64,000 nt of DNA from Cubamyces lactineus (lineage: Eukaryota > Basidiomycota > Agaricomycetes > Polyporales > Polyporaceae), in the NCBI GenBank assembly GCA_022376465.1, contig JACDTU010000008.1:1426001-1490000 (forward strand). The letters run 5' to 3'. The notes under the pieces were generated by a model that saw only the letters and a program-made list of their open reading frames with translations, did no database searches and was not told the DNA's origin. Positions 47,931 through 59,224 of this stretch are shown piece after piece; position 1 is the stretch's first letter; each line of letters begins with the position of its first letter. The translations under genes and the position numbers were made by a program.

Positions 47931-49828
47931 ATGTCTCGGTTTGGTCCGTTGGAGATAGCGGCACGACCTAGCGGGTGAGCCGGTTTCGTCCTGTGCGGAA
48001 TTCAACACTTACATAGCAACCTAGGGCTCAGGCCGCTCTTCGCGGCCGATTAGAGGACCTTCGCGCGCAAATGCTCGAAGTCAGTGAGCGGTTGAATGTG
48101 CTGTCTCTTCCTGCAAGACTCCCCCCGGAGATCCTCTTGGAAATTTTCCTAACGCACGCAGCGCGAGTGCAAAAGAACCAGCTCGATCGCGTCCTCAGCG
48201 ACGGAAAGCGGGCCAGGAAAGTTTCCTCGTACTACAAGTGGATATATGTGGCGCATGTCTGCCGTCATTGGCGAGAGGTCGCGCTTTCCTGTACAGAGTT
48301 CAAAGCCTATCACGTCTTCGACGCGTGGACCGTCCCGTATGACACACTCTTCTGGGGGCACGACCCTAGGGCCCTTGGCGACATCCCGCATAGCATTGTC
48401 TATCACCAGAACTCCACCGATCGTTGCGACCGCTGTGTCCCCAAGTCGTTGTCCCAGCTCGGTCTCGACCACATCGATGACTTCTTACCCCGCATCAAGC
48501 ACTTGGCCATCATCATCGAGGACGACGAAGGCACTCGAGCACTCTGGGAGTGTCTCAGTGCCGCGGCGGAAACGCTAGAGAGCCTGCGCATCGGCGGTGG
48601 CGCATGGGTGTATCACACGATGGAGTTTGGATCGAGGTTCACCATCCCTGACCAGCTGTTCGCGTCTTGCACCCCTCGCCTACGGACACTCACGACGTCC
48701 TACGTGAGCTTCAGTTGGTCTAATGCTCTCCTTTGTCCTTCTTTGCAACATCTTGAGATTACCGGACATCAAGGCCACGAACCCACTACGGACATGGCCA
48801 CTTTCATCGGGGCACTTACCAGGCTAGTCTCGCTCGAGACATTGATCATGGATTGCGCTCCAGTTATCGGACAGCCGTCCGGCCTCGTTGCTCATCTCCA
48901 GAGGCTCCGCTTATTCCAGCTATCTACCACGCTAGATCAGGCCGCGACGCTCTTGACCCATTTGCACCTCCCCACGTTCACCACAATCTCGATCCGTTTT
49001 ACAAGACACGCTCATCACATACCTCCTGAGGCACTTTCCAGTTTGTCACAGTCCCTATCGAGGCTCATGAAGGATACCCCCCTACGGTCCATGTCGTGGA
49101 ATGTCCCACCCAGAGGTCTGGCGATGTTTGTCGGGGTGTCCGAGTCAAATCGTCCATCGAGCATACGAGCCTGGACGGACACCAAGGTAGACCTCCAGCA
49201 ACTTTGGGCTCTCGGATCGGACGTTTTGCCCCGTCTCACCATCGCCGAGGAGACTGACGCCATAGTGCCCGCCTTGCTGCCCTTCCTCCGACTCCCGGCT
49301 TTGACCGCCCTTCAAATCGTCGGACCTATTTCTTCGAATGAGGAGTGGTCGCGGAAGTTCGCGGGCGCGCCAAATGTCTCTCTCTTGCAAGTTACGGGAA
49401 GGGTTGGTTATCGCCTGGGCAGGAACCTCAAGATGAGCACCCTACCGCTGGATGTTCAGACGTCTACTTACGCCGGGGCCGCCGCTTCTGTCGTAATGCC
49501 ACATCTACGCACAATTCGATACGTTCAGGTTCGCTTTCCTCCCCCAAGACGTCCATCCGACTTTCGGAGTCCTCGGGGCGGGAAGCCTGGCGAATGTTGC
49601 TGTGATAACGTCGAATTCGTCGATGGACGGTGGGGACCGCGAGGGATCGACGTGCAGGATCTAGTCAACGGACTGCAGACGCGTCTCACGCTCGGCGCGG
49701 ATCCGATAGAGCGTGTGGAATTCGTGGAATGCGCCCATATGAAGTTGTCCCACATGCAATCCTTGTTGAGGGAGGATTTGACGGTTGTCTTCGATGGCGT
49801 TTTCCTCGCTGTGAAGAGGAGTCCGTAG
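47931..49828 (+). CDS. F-box-like domain protein 1
   Basis: Two exons (47931-47974 and 48025-49828) encode about 615 residues. The short first exon was found by joining MSRFGPLEIAARPS in phase across a GTGAGC...CTAG intron to the helix AQAALRGRLEDLRAQMLEVS. The F-box lies at about residues 50-105: ARLPPEILLEIFLTHAARV, then YKWIYVAHVCRHWREVALSC. The remainder has Leu-rich-repeat-like spacing (LVSLETLIMDCAPV, LQHLEITG), typical of basidiomycete F-box proteins. Such proteins recruit substrates to SCF ubiquitin ligases through Skp1. The substrate is unknown. It is the first of three same-strand relatives. Confidence 0.82.
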
Positions 49829-50161
49829 TGTTCGCGATTTGGTATCATTGGTACATATTGCTTGGTTGGAGGGGTTTGTTCTTGAGATCACGACCCGGAT
49901 CGCCAAAAATGTCCATGCAATCAGACATAATCGCCTCGGGAACCTGAGCGCATACGAAATACGAGTTTCAGTGAGTGGCGAGCGTCGACACTGCGTCGAC
50001 GTTGAACGTTGAACGTTAAGGGCAAGCGCTGCACTCGGTTGTCCACACAGCACCTGGCCCCACGTGTCATGCGCTAACCCAGGCCAGACCGCCTGCCAAC
50101 TGCCATCCTCCAGCACACTGTCCGACCCAATCATCCACGCTGCTACCGCTTCGTACTCGAG
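49829..50161. other. Intergenic between F-box genes 1 and 2
   Basis: These 333 bases include a short near-tandem motif (GTCGAC..TGCGTCGACGTTGAACGTTGAACGTT, split by other bases, about 49983-50018). No gene seen. Confidence 0.4.
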
Positions 50162-52187
50162 ATGTCAGAAGAACTGCGCAAAGACAATGCCTACGAGCGA
50201 TACTTTCTCAAAATAGTGCGGTATCTGGATATCATTGCTGCCCATGAAGGAGACACACCGTGCGCATCGTCTCCAGCACGGTGAATTGTGGAGATTACCT
50301 TACCGCTTCGTTACCAGACAACAGCGGACGCTCAAGGAAGAGATCCTTCAACACGAAAGGGAAGCCGCGTTTCTCAGCAGCCGCTTAAACTCGAGGCTAC
50401 CGGTATCTCGCCTTCCCCCCGAGATCCTTTCGGAGATCTTCCTCTTTCAAGCTGCAATCGTGCGCGAAGAACAAATATCAAGACTAGAGGATCTTCAGAC
50501 AGAATGCGCCTCGCCTTTCTATGGGTGGACCAATGTCTCGCAGGTCTGTAGCAGCTGGCGTGCTCTCGCTCTGAGCCTGCCCTCTCTGTGGAATTGGCTC
50601 GCCTTCGATCACCGCACAGAGTCGGCCTACGCCAGACTCCTCGTATACCGCTCAAGGGGATTGCCTCTCTCCTGCGTTCTCAACGCGACCGACCAGTGCG
50701 GCGCGCACTGCCCTCAGTGCATGTCGATGGACCGGTTCGCAAGCAATATGCATGACGCCAGGGCACAGGTGAATGCACTATTGCCGCGCATCCGTGAGCT
50801 CTCTATCTACGTTGATGGAAACGAGCCGAACGATGTGTGGAACAATCTCTATATACCTGCCCCAGCCCTTGAAGTCCTACGCATCGAAGCCTATGGTACT
50901 TCTCGCTTCATGGAAGACGACACGCATCCCGCATGGGTCTCCGTACCTTCGCAAATCTTCGATCAGGACCTCCCCCGAATCCAATCGCTCTCATTGTCCG
51001 GAGTGCGATTTCGTTTGAGCAGCCCCTTCTTAGGCCCTTCCCTCCGCCATCTCGAGATCATCGCCTGCCAATGTGCTCCCATGAACGAAGAGTCGAATCT
51101 CGGCCGGTTACTCAAAGCCCTGGAACAGCTGCCGTGCCTTGAGACCTTACGTCTGGATTGGTCTATCAAGGCGCGCGACGGCGACTCCTTTCCACCCGTG
51201 TCTCTGCAACGACTCAAGGTCTTGCACGTCTCATTGACCATGCCCTCACTTCTTCACGCGATCATCTCTCATCTTCAAATACCTCCTTCCGCCACAGTAT
51301 TTTTTTCCTGCCCCACCTTGGAGTATATCGACCTGCAACAGATGAAATTCATCGACGACATCGCAAGGCGGCTTTTACAAGGCATGGCGATAGTATCCGT
51401 GCGGTGCGGCTCGGCATGGCGGGACGACGAACAATGCTTAGTTTCGCGCTGTCATATCTATGCCTCTCAGAGTATGGGAGACTCAGAAACCCGTGTCTAT
51501 CACCCCCAGCTCCTTGTGGACCGTCTTATACTCGAAAGTGATCATGACGACTTCGTGCCAAGCCTCCTGCATTCCATAAACTTGCTAGCTGTTCAGGAGA
51601 TACACTTTGACGATCCCGATGTCACGAAGGAGTGGTTCTATGCGCTGAGCTCTGCCAAGAATGTCGCATCCATTCGAACCAAGGGAATGTTCGCCATGGG
51701 TCTAGCGGCCGCGCTCACCAACGGGGTACCCCCAGTTACAGGATCCGAGTCAAAGATCGGTCTGACCTTGCACACACCTTTCTGCACCGTGCTAGACCAA
51801 CCAGCCTCGATGAACAATTATCCTCCGATCTTCCCTCGTCTGACCGCCCTCACCATCGAAGACGTGCACGTTGGCCCCGCCTCTTCGGCTGATGCGGAGA
51901 GATACTGGAGGGACATAGCTCCGTCGATGATGATGGAAATCTCGGAAAGCTCTGGACTTATGCATGACTGCGGATTCAGTGTCGCCAACATGCTCAAGTG
52001 TCTCGAGATCCGACGTTCTCAAGGCGCGCAGGACATCACGCAGGTGTACTTCAAGGGATGCACATGCGAGGATATGGCTCAACTTGCGCCGTTGGTACAG
52101 GCGGTAGAGACGGTGCGTTGGGACGGTAGGACTCTTCGGGCCGAGGAGTACGATCTTATGGATTTGTCGAACAATCGAGCTCAATAA
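50162..52187 (+). CDS. F-box-like domain protein 2
   Basis: The preferred model joins 50162-50220 to 50318-52187 (642 residues). The first exon gives MSEELRKDNAYERYFLKIVR, continuing as QQRTLKEEILQHEREAAFL, a helix comparable to that before the F-box in gene 1. An alternative is an unspliced start at the ATG 50244. The F-box spans about residues 50-110: SRLPPEILSEIFLFQAAIV and GWTNVSQVCSSWRALALSLP. Leu-rich segments follow (LPCLETLRLDWSIK, VSLQRLKVLHVSLTM). The C-terminus, VQAVETVRWDGRTLRAEEYD, corresponds to the end of gene 3. It probably acts as an SCF substrate receptor, inferred from the domain. Confidence 0.8.
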
Positions 52188-52200
52188 TCGACTCCTCACG

Positions 52201-52519
52201 CCGCCGCACTCGCGGTGCAACCCCGTGGAGCTGGAAGCGTGTGGATTCGAGGATAACCAGTGCCTGCAGCGGGAGCGGCTGAAGCTGCTAGTAGAAGCAG
52301 TGCTGGAAGTGTGGTGGGACTTGGTGGGACGGGAAGAGATTGTCTTTGGATGACTTGGGCACGCAAGCACTACGGTCGCGCGCGCGCTATGAACTCGTAT
52401 ACGGTCAATATACATACGACACTTCCGACTACGAAGAGTACTGGTGGAAGCCTGTGCACTGCTCACAGTGTAATGCTCGTTACTACATTCACCGTCTGCC
52501 TACGGGAGAAGCGGCGTAG
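52201..52519 (+). pseudogene. Frameshifted 3' fragment of an F-box gene
   Basis: Two reading frames together match the C-terminus of F-box protein 3. CNPVELEACGFEDNQCLQ, continuing RERLKLLVEAVLEVWWD (ends near 52320), parallels TPVERVDFAQCQCVQRERLR in gene 3. After a shift, WDGKRLSLDDLGTQALRS (from about 52325) continues it and stays open to a TAG at 52517-52519. The shift coincides with a 10-base tandem duplication (TGGTGGGAC repeated, 52311-52330). No F-box or start remains upstream, so the copy is truncated and dead. Confidence 0.7.
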
Positions 52520-52799
52520 TGTGCATCAACTGACAATCACCAGCCCGTTGTTGCATAACGTCCACACTCAAATTCCTCAAGATGTGTATAAGGCGAACGC
52601 TCCTCCTGTCGCTTGCTTGTGATAGATCCTGCCGACTCTGGGCGGTTTGCGCAAGACAAGAACGTGCATTGTGCGTGGATCAGTCGAGTTCAGTCTAGCG
52701 CCCACTGCGCTAGTACTAGGCTACCATGAGCTTCAAACAACCACGACGACGATTCGTACGCGCACATACTAACCGCCACCGCATCGAGCGTGTCCTAAA

Positions 52800-55105
52800 A
52801 TGTTCCGGAAACTGGTCTACGATGCGGCTGCAGCATCTCCCGACGATACTACTGCCATTGTCGACGTCGACACAACAATGCACTCCCTATCATCGTACGT
52901 GAACCTCAGCCTCAACGGTGCACCAACGGCGTCGCCATACACTCACGCTGCACAACCGACAGAGATAGCTCCGAGGTACAGCACCTCTACGCCCAGATAG
53001 CCTCGCACGTCGAAACGGCTCTCCGCCTCAGACGCGACCTCAACGCCTGCGCACCCATCAACCAGCTCCCCTCCGCCGTCCTCGCGCGTATATTCACGCA
53101 CCAAGCCATCGCCATCCAGGACGACGACCTCCTCCGCTTTGAGCTGGACTCGCACGAGGAGACGGCCCGCGCCGCGCACAAGCCCATCTACGCCTGGCTC
53201 AGCGTCGCACGCGTGTGCCGGCAGTGGCGCGAGATTGCACTCGGGTGCCCGGAGCTCTGGGCGTTCGTGACCATCGACCCGCGGGTGCCGCATTGGCAGT
53301 ATGAGAGGTTCAAGGAGCGTGCTCGAGGCCTCGCGCCGCGCGTCGTCGTGCACGAGGTGTATGCCGACTCGCATTGCGCGAGATGTATGTCGGACGAGGA
53401 CGCCGCTGCCAACCGTACCGCCGGGTTAGAGTTACTCAGGCGCATCCTCGGCAGGACGACGCAGCTCTCAATATTTGTAGACGACAGCTGCGGCACGGAG
53501 CTCTGGGACGTGCTCAAGGGCATAGCGTGCCCGCGGCTCGAGGCCCTCCGCATCTCATCGACCATCCTCTCCGCTTACACTCTGCGGCCGGCAGACGCGC
53601 CCGACGAACACCTGACATTCGTCCCGCCCGGCCTCTTCGCATCGCACACCCCAGCGCTCGCCGCGCTCGCCCTCAAAGGCGTCGGGTTCACGTTCGACAA
53701 CCCGCTCCTGTGCGGATCGTTGCGCCGGCTCAACATCGCCAAGTGCTGCCCGCTGAGCAGCGCCCACGCCGGCAGATCCGCCGACCTCCCCGAGCTCCTC
53801 GCCGCGCTGCACCGAATGCCCTTCCTCGATTCGCTCAAGCTCCGCGGCCCCGCCATCTGGGCGGTCGTCCACATCAGCCCCGACGCCCAGATGCACGCCG
53901 TGCCCGCCTCGCTCCCGTGCCTCCGCCTCCTGCGCGCGCCCCTCGCCGAAGAGCCCGTCCGCGCGCTGCTCGGGTGGGTCCGCATGCCCCCGACGGCCGT
54001 GTGCCACTTCACCCATTCCTCCCCGAGCGTGCGGCCCGTCACCTGCCTCTCCAACCTCCTCGCCGGCTTGTCCGTCTGGGCGCTCGCCTGCGGCAGCGAG
54101 CGCCCCAGCTTCGGCACGCACGAGCCGTGGCCGCCCTGCAAGCTCTGGATAGGGGACGCGCCCCCTCAAGCTCCAGCTCCAGCTCCAGCTCCAGGCGCCC
54201 CAGCACTGCCAGATTCAGACAGCTGGGCGGACCTGACCGCGACGCACCCGCCGCGCTTCGTCGTCGAGTGCGACGGCACCCGCTCGGGCCCGCTCATGAC
54301 GCAGCTCCTCGCCGCGCTCGACCTGCGCCCCCTCCGGCTGCTCGCCATCACAGGCGGCTGGGCGCGCGCGCACGACCGCGCGTGGATGGACGGCCTCCTC
54401 GCGCGCGCGCGCAAGGTGGCGACGCTCCGCGTCGAGGGCGAGCTTGCCGTCGGGCTCGGGGCGCTCCTCGCGCGGTGGGCGCGCCCCGCGGACATGGACG
54501 CGCGCGTCCGGATGCACCGCGAGGAATCCGACACGGCGGGGAACGGCGGCGGAGGAGTCGTCATCGACGACGGCGAAGACGACGACCTCCCCTATCGCGG
54601 GCCGTTCGAGTATGTGGGGTACGCGGAGGCGACGGGCGAGCTGGAGCGGAGGGGCTACGAGGCGGGGGCGGGGGCGGGGGCGGGGATGCCGCTGCCGTTC
54701 CCGGAGCTGCGCCGGATTGAGATATCGCGCGTGGACTTTCCCATTCGCAAGGACTTGGCTTCGCATGGGCAGCTTGGGTACCGGTACGTCTCGCACCTCC
54801 AGTATTGGGCGGTCTTGAACCGCTCGAGCGGCCCTTACGGGTTCGACGTGCCCGGGTTCGTGAAGGGCCTCCGCGCGCGCGTCGAACAGGGCGCAACGCC
54901 GGTCGAGCGGGTGGACTTCGCGCAGTGCCAGTGTGTGCAGCGGGAGAGGTTGAGGCCGTTGGTGGAGGCCGTGCGGGAGGTATGGTGGGACGGGAAGAGG
55001 CTCACGTTGGATGACCTGGGTTCGCAGGAACCATGGTCAGGCACTCAGTTTACAGGCCAGTACAACCGATATTCTCGGGCACACGAGTCGGACGACGAAG
55101 CCTGA
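52800..55105 (+). CDS. F-box-like domain protein 3
   Basis: Two exons (52800-52894 and 52963-55105) encode about 745 residues. The intron was placed to join MHSLSS in phase to DSSEVQHLYAQIASHVETAL. A later in-frame ATG (52878) is an alternative start. The F-box spans about residues 65-125: INQLPSAVLARIFTHQAIA, then YAWLSVARVCRQWREIALGC and PELW. The rest is GC-rich and Leu/Arg/Ala-rich with repeat-like spacing. There are low-complexity runs APAPAPAPGAPA (from CTCCAG repeats, 54168-54200) and GAGAGAG (54665-54685), so codon bias here is extreme and long shadow frames arise on both strands. It probably acts as an SCF substrate receptor. Confidence 0.8.
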
Positions 55106-55211
55106 CACGCACAATTGGTCTCCTACTAATGCACATTGATACATACGGTATAGATACATGCAATGATCTGCTCGCGCCATTGACTTTCCCCAGATTTAGT
55201 TGTCCAGCTCG

Positions 55212-56539
55212 TCAAGAACGAGGAGGGACGACAAGCGTACGCTCCTCGCGTGCACTTTGGTACGCGAGCTCGATGAGCTCAATGACCTCCGCGGACTGCT
55301 CCCACTTGACAATCTGCTCAGCACCGTCACGGATGACCGCAGCGACGTTCTCGAAGAGGCTGATGTACGATCCGCGCTCAGTCGAGGGCCATGTCGACTT
55401 GACGACCTTGCCATCTGCGTCGAGGCTCTCGACCGTGCCCCAGATATCCTCGGGCTCGACACCGTAATCAGCGGTCTGAGCGATCGCGGCCGGGCTCGGT
55501 ATAACCTTGAGCTGGTCCTCCTGGACGTCGACGCCGTACTTGAGGAACGTGCCGTGCGTGCCACGGACGACGTAGCGGACCTGAGGCGAGCGCACGGATA
55601 GGATGTGACCGCGAAGGATGGCAGTGAAAGACTGGGGCTGCACTCCGGAAGCGGCCTTACGGGGCGGGTAGTGCAGGAAAATAGTGAACTGCAGCGCGAT
55701 CGTCAGTTGCGTTCCCCAAAGACGAAGGAGGGACGTACGCAGTCATCGACCTCCTTGCTACCGAGACCGCGGATGTTCTCGATCATGGCGGTGATCTTTG
55801 CGGGGCGACCGAAGAGCACGAGTACCTGGTCGATTGTGTGTGCTGCAAGATCGTATGTGAGGCCATTCGCCTCCAGAGGGAGGTCCTTCCATGTGCCCTT
55901 GAGCTCAGTGCGGAAGCGGTCGAACCTATCGCGCATAGATAAATCACGCGCAATTACTCGACTAGGTGGGCTCGCACGTACCGGGACTCGAACTCGTAAA
56001 GGGTACCGAGTGACTTGGGGTGATCTGCGGGCAGATCGAGAAGTTTACGCAGGGCAAGGAAGTCGGAGTCCCAACGGCGGTTTTGGAAGGGGTAAAGAAC
56101 GACGTTCTTTGCTTTTGCGAGCGCGCCAAGCTCTTGTGCCTGCGAGAAGTGTGCAGTGACAGGCTTATCGACGAGGACTGCAGATACGGAGAGATATCAA
56201 TGCATGCGACGCAGCGGAGTATCAGACGATTGAGCACGTACCATGCTTGCCGGCTTGCAAGCACTTCTTGGCGAGTTCGTAGTGGGTCTCGCTAGGCGTG
56301 CTGATCACGACAAGCTCGACCTCGGGGTCAGCGAGGACATCGTCGATTGTGCGGTGGATGATTACACCCTTGGCTGCTTCCTCTCCGAAACGGGCCTGAA
56401 GCTTTCCGCCTGGGCCGGCGGGGTTGCGCTCCATGACAGCATGAAGCTTGAAGAGGTGGGGGAGAGCGAGGACGAAGGGGATGTGGAAGGTGAGGCCACC
56501 GAGGCCGACGCCAAGGACGCAAGTCTTGATGGGTGCCAT
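55212..56539 (-). CDS. Gfo/Idh/MocA-family NAD(P)-dependent oxidoreductase
   Basis: Four exons in coding order (56242-56539, 55982-56177, 55739-55925, 55212-55688) encode 385 residues, normal for the family. The N-terminal Rossmann fold begins at once: TCVLGVGLGGLTFHIPF, a dinucleotide-binding loop. VELVVISTPSETHYELAKKC and KHVLVDKPVTAHFSQAQEL follow; the Lys-Pro is the catalytic signature of the family. The C-terminal part (DLAAHTIDQVLVLFGRPAKI) is the substrate domain, whose conserved His lies in AHTIDQ. Members act on sugars, inositol or related compounds. The substrate here cannot be told. It converges with F-box gene 3 and is divergent from the GH9 gene. Confidence 0.88.
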
Positions 56540-56885
56540 GTCGCGAAAGGGAGAGGAAGACGGAGGAGAGCAGATGAAGGCTGTCTAGACGTTGCTAGTT
56601 ATAGGAAAGGAGGCGGAGAGCCGGACCGGAGTGGGCGTGACCCTGCGGGCATCGCGGAGGACGGCTTGCTAAGCAGTGTGGAGGACGATGCGGGCGTGGT
56701 GTGCGACGATGACAACAAACGAGTCAGCGTCGGACGATCTTCTGGGGTCGCCGTCATTTTCATCGATGTCCATATGTCCCAGAGGGGCAAGTGGCCTGCC
56801 TAGTATGGTAGCGGCCGCCAAAAGAAGCGGGGGCGCCATGCCCTCTCTGCGTCTTGTCCGTCCTGCACCTTTCTTCCGCCAGACA
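56540..56885. promoter_or_regulatory. Shared divergent promoter: oxidoreductase / GH9 glucanase
   Basis: These 346 bases lie between the two start codons. Frames crossing it are shadows. No specific operator was recognised. The position makes co-regulation possible. Confidence 0.4.
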
Positions 56886-58975
56886 ATGCTCTTCGTCAGC
56901 CTTCTCTTCATCCCGCTCGTGACTCTCCCAATAGTCTTGGCACAACTCCCCCTGCCAAACCCTCCGTACACGCCCCCAGATCCCGACCAGGGCACACAGC
57001 CCTCGAACGCGTCCTCGCCAAATTCACAATGGTCCACTCTCTTGGGCAATCTGCTGTATTTCTATGACGAACAGAGAAGCGGGAAGCTGCCCTCGAACGA
57101 CCGCGTCCCTTGGCGGAACGATAGCGCGCTGGACGATGGGTCCGACATAGGCCTTGACTTGTCCGGCGGATACTACGATGCAGGAGGTCAGTTCTACTCA
57201 CCCTGCAACGCCTCTCTCCACGCTAAATCCGACAGACTATGTCAAGTACACTTTCCCTCTGTCCTTTACTCTCATGTCAATATGTTGGGGAGCTCTCGAC
57301 GCAGGGCAAGGTTCGTCTCGAACCGCGGACACGTCCTCTGCGATGCTAATGAGTCTATACCGCTCGCAGGATACGAGGCAGCCAACCAGACGGCATACTT
57401 GGACGACATGCTCCGTTGGGGACTGGACTGGCTCATCAAGGTATGTTACGGTCGCCCTGCACATTTGTCTACAGCCTATGACGTCATACATACATGACTT
57501 CAGGCGCATCCTTCACCGAATACGCTGTTCGTTCAGGTCGGCGACGGCAACCTCGACAACGCCTACTGGGGCGGTGACAGGTCCATTCCATCACCTCGTC
57601 CATCCTATCAAATCAACGATACTAGGTGTGCACCTTCCCTGCATCCCTTGCCCTGCAGCTGCTAATGCACACTAGCCCCGGGACGGACGCTGCCGCACAG
57701 GCATCTGCAGCCTTCGCAGCCTGCTCATCCTTGTATTCCAACCGGACACTATCGGCCTCCTCGTCAGCGTTGACGCTCGCGAACGACAGCTATGCGTCAA
57801 CGCTGCACAGTCATGCGCGCAATCTGTACACATTCGCCACCAACGCCACCGGCGGCATGCAGACCTACCAGACAGCCGTCCCACAATCCGCCGATGCGTA
57901 CGCATCGTCCGGGTACTCCGACGAGCTCGCTATTGCTGCGCTCTTCCTCGCGTCGGCCGACTCCGGTTCGAACGCGTCCGCGTACTACTCGGACGCTGTT
58001 AGCTGGTACTTCTCGGGGAATCTGGAGCAGCAGCTGGTCGCTGGGGATGAGACTGTGTTCAATTGGGACTCCAAAACGCCGGGAATTGCAGTGCTTGCCG
58101 CTCAACTTGCAGCAGCTAATCCGGACATAGTCTCTGGTAGTAATGCGACTCTGAAAGTATGGCAGAGCGCCGTGGAAGGCTACTTTGACGCCATCGTGAA
58201 CGGGACGGGAAGATCACACCTCACGCAAGGTTCGCAAAGAATCTGTCATAAACAGGCTGACATGCGCATTGACTGACATGCTCACCGTGCAGGAGGCCTG
58301 CTCATTTTCCCTGGTGATTCCGATGAAGCCTCGTTAAACCCAGCGCTGAACGTCGCCATGCTCATGACACGCTACGCCTCCGCCAACCTCACTTCCAGCC
58401 AAGCCATGCACGACAGGTACATGGACTTCGCGCAACGCCAGCTCGACTACGCGCTCGGCAAGAACCCCATGTCCGTCCCGTACGTTGTAGGCACGCACCC
58501 CAACTCCCCGCACAACCCGCACTCCGCGCTCGCGACCGGCTACGCGCCCCCCGACAACGCCTCGCTCAGCGCCCCAGACGACCTCGACACCGACCCGCCG
58601 CAAGAGGCGTACGTCCTCTACGGCGGCGTCGTCGGTGGACCCGCGCCAGACGACCGCTTCTGGGACCTCCGCAGCGACTGGGTCCAGAACGAGGTCGCTC
58701 TGGACTATACCGCCCCGCTCCTTACGCTCGCCGCGCAGGCGCTCGCGCGGGGCGCGGGGGATCCGTATTATACGCAGGTGGAGGCGGGCGCGTACGATGC
58801 TGTGCGGCCGGGGGGCTGGCCGTGCGACGCGGCGATACAGACGGGGTGCAAGCATACGGGGCTGAGCAAGGGCGGGAAGATTGCGGTGGGGGTCGTGGTT
58901 GGGCTCGTTGGACTGGCGATCGTTGGCCTTGGTGGCTATTGGGTATGGCGCGCGAGGAGGAACGGCAGGTATTAA
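56886..58975 (+). CDS. Glycoside hydrolase family 9 (endoglucanase-type), membrane anchored
   Basis: Six exons (56886-57186, 57236-57310, 57370-57440, 57504-57625, 57676-58229, 58293-58975) encode about 601 residues. The start at 56886 gives a clean signal peptide ([20 protein letters not shown]); an upstream in-frame ATG at 56837 would spoil it. The catalytic Asp motif is [36 protein letters not shown] and [13 protein letters not shown] are GH9 hallmarks. [20 protein letters not shown] gives the His region, and [12 protein letters not shown] the catalytic Glu. The C-terminus has a hydrophobic helix ([20 protein letters not shown]) and a basic tail (RARRNGRY), so the enzyme should face outward on the plasma membrane. 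There are several N-glycosylation sequons. The substrate is probably a beta-1,4-glucan or wall glucan, inferred. Confidence 0.92.
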
Positions 58976-59224
58976 CTCCCTTCACGCCTCGAATTTTGGG
59001 GTTTGCTTGTGAGCGGTTTGCGATGAAGAGACGCTCTTGATGAGGACTTGCACTTGGACTCTCGCTGTGTTGTTTGTTTGTGACTGCTGTGTTGTGATTC
59101 GTGTACAGTACTACACGCCCACATCTACCCTACTAGTGATATGTAATCCAGTCAATGTAGCATGCATGTGTCATCATAATGCGGAGGGTATCGCGTCGTA
59201 GATCACCAACAAGCATCATGTTGC

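Noticed and set aside
53374..54720. 448-residue plus-strand ORF overlapping F-box gene 3
   Set aside because: It is extremely Arg/Pro/Ala-rich, has no motif, and lies in another frame of a GC3-rich gene that carries a clear F-box. It is a shadow frame.
55970..55995. tRNA B-box-like sequence (minus strand GAGTTCGAGTCCCGG)
   Set aside because: It lies in the coding exon of the oxidoreductase (YEFESR). No matching A-box, acceptor stem or cloverleaf could be drawn.
56243..56803. 186-residue plus-strand ORF opposite the oxidoreductase N-terminus
   Set aside because: It is antisense to the Rossmann-fold exon, with no start context or motif of its own.
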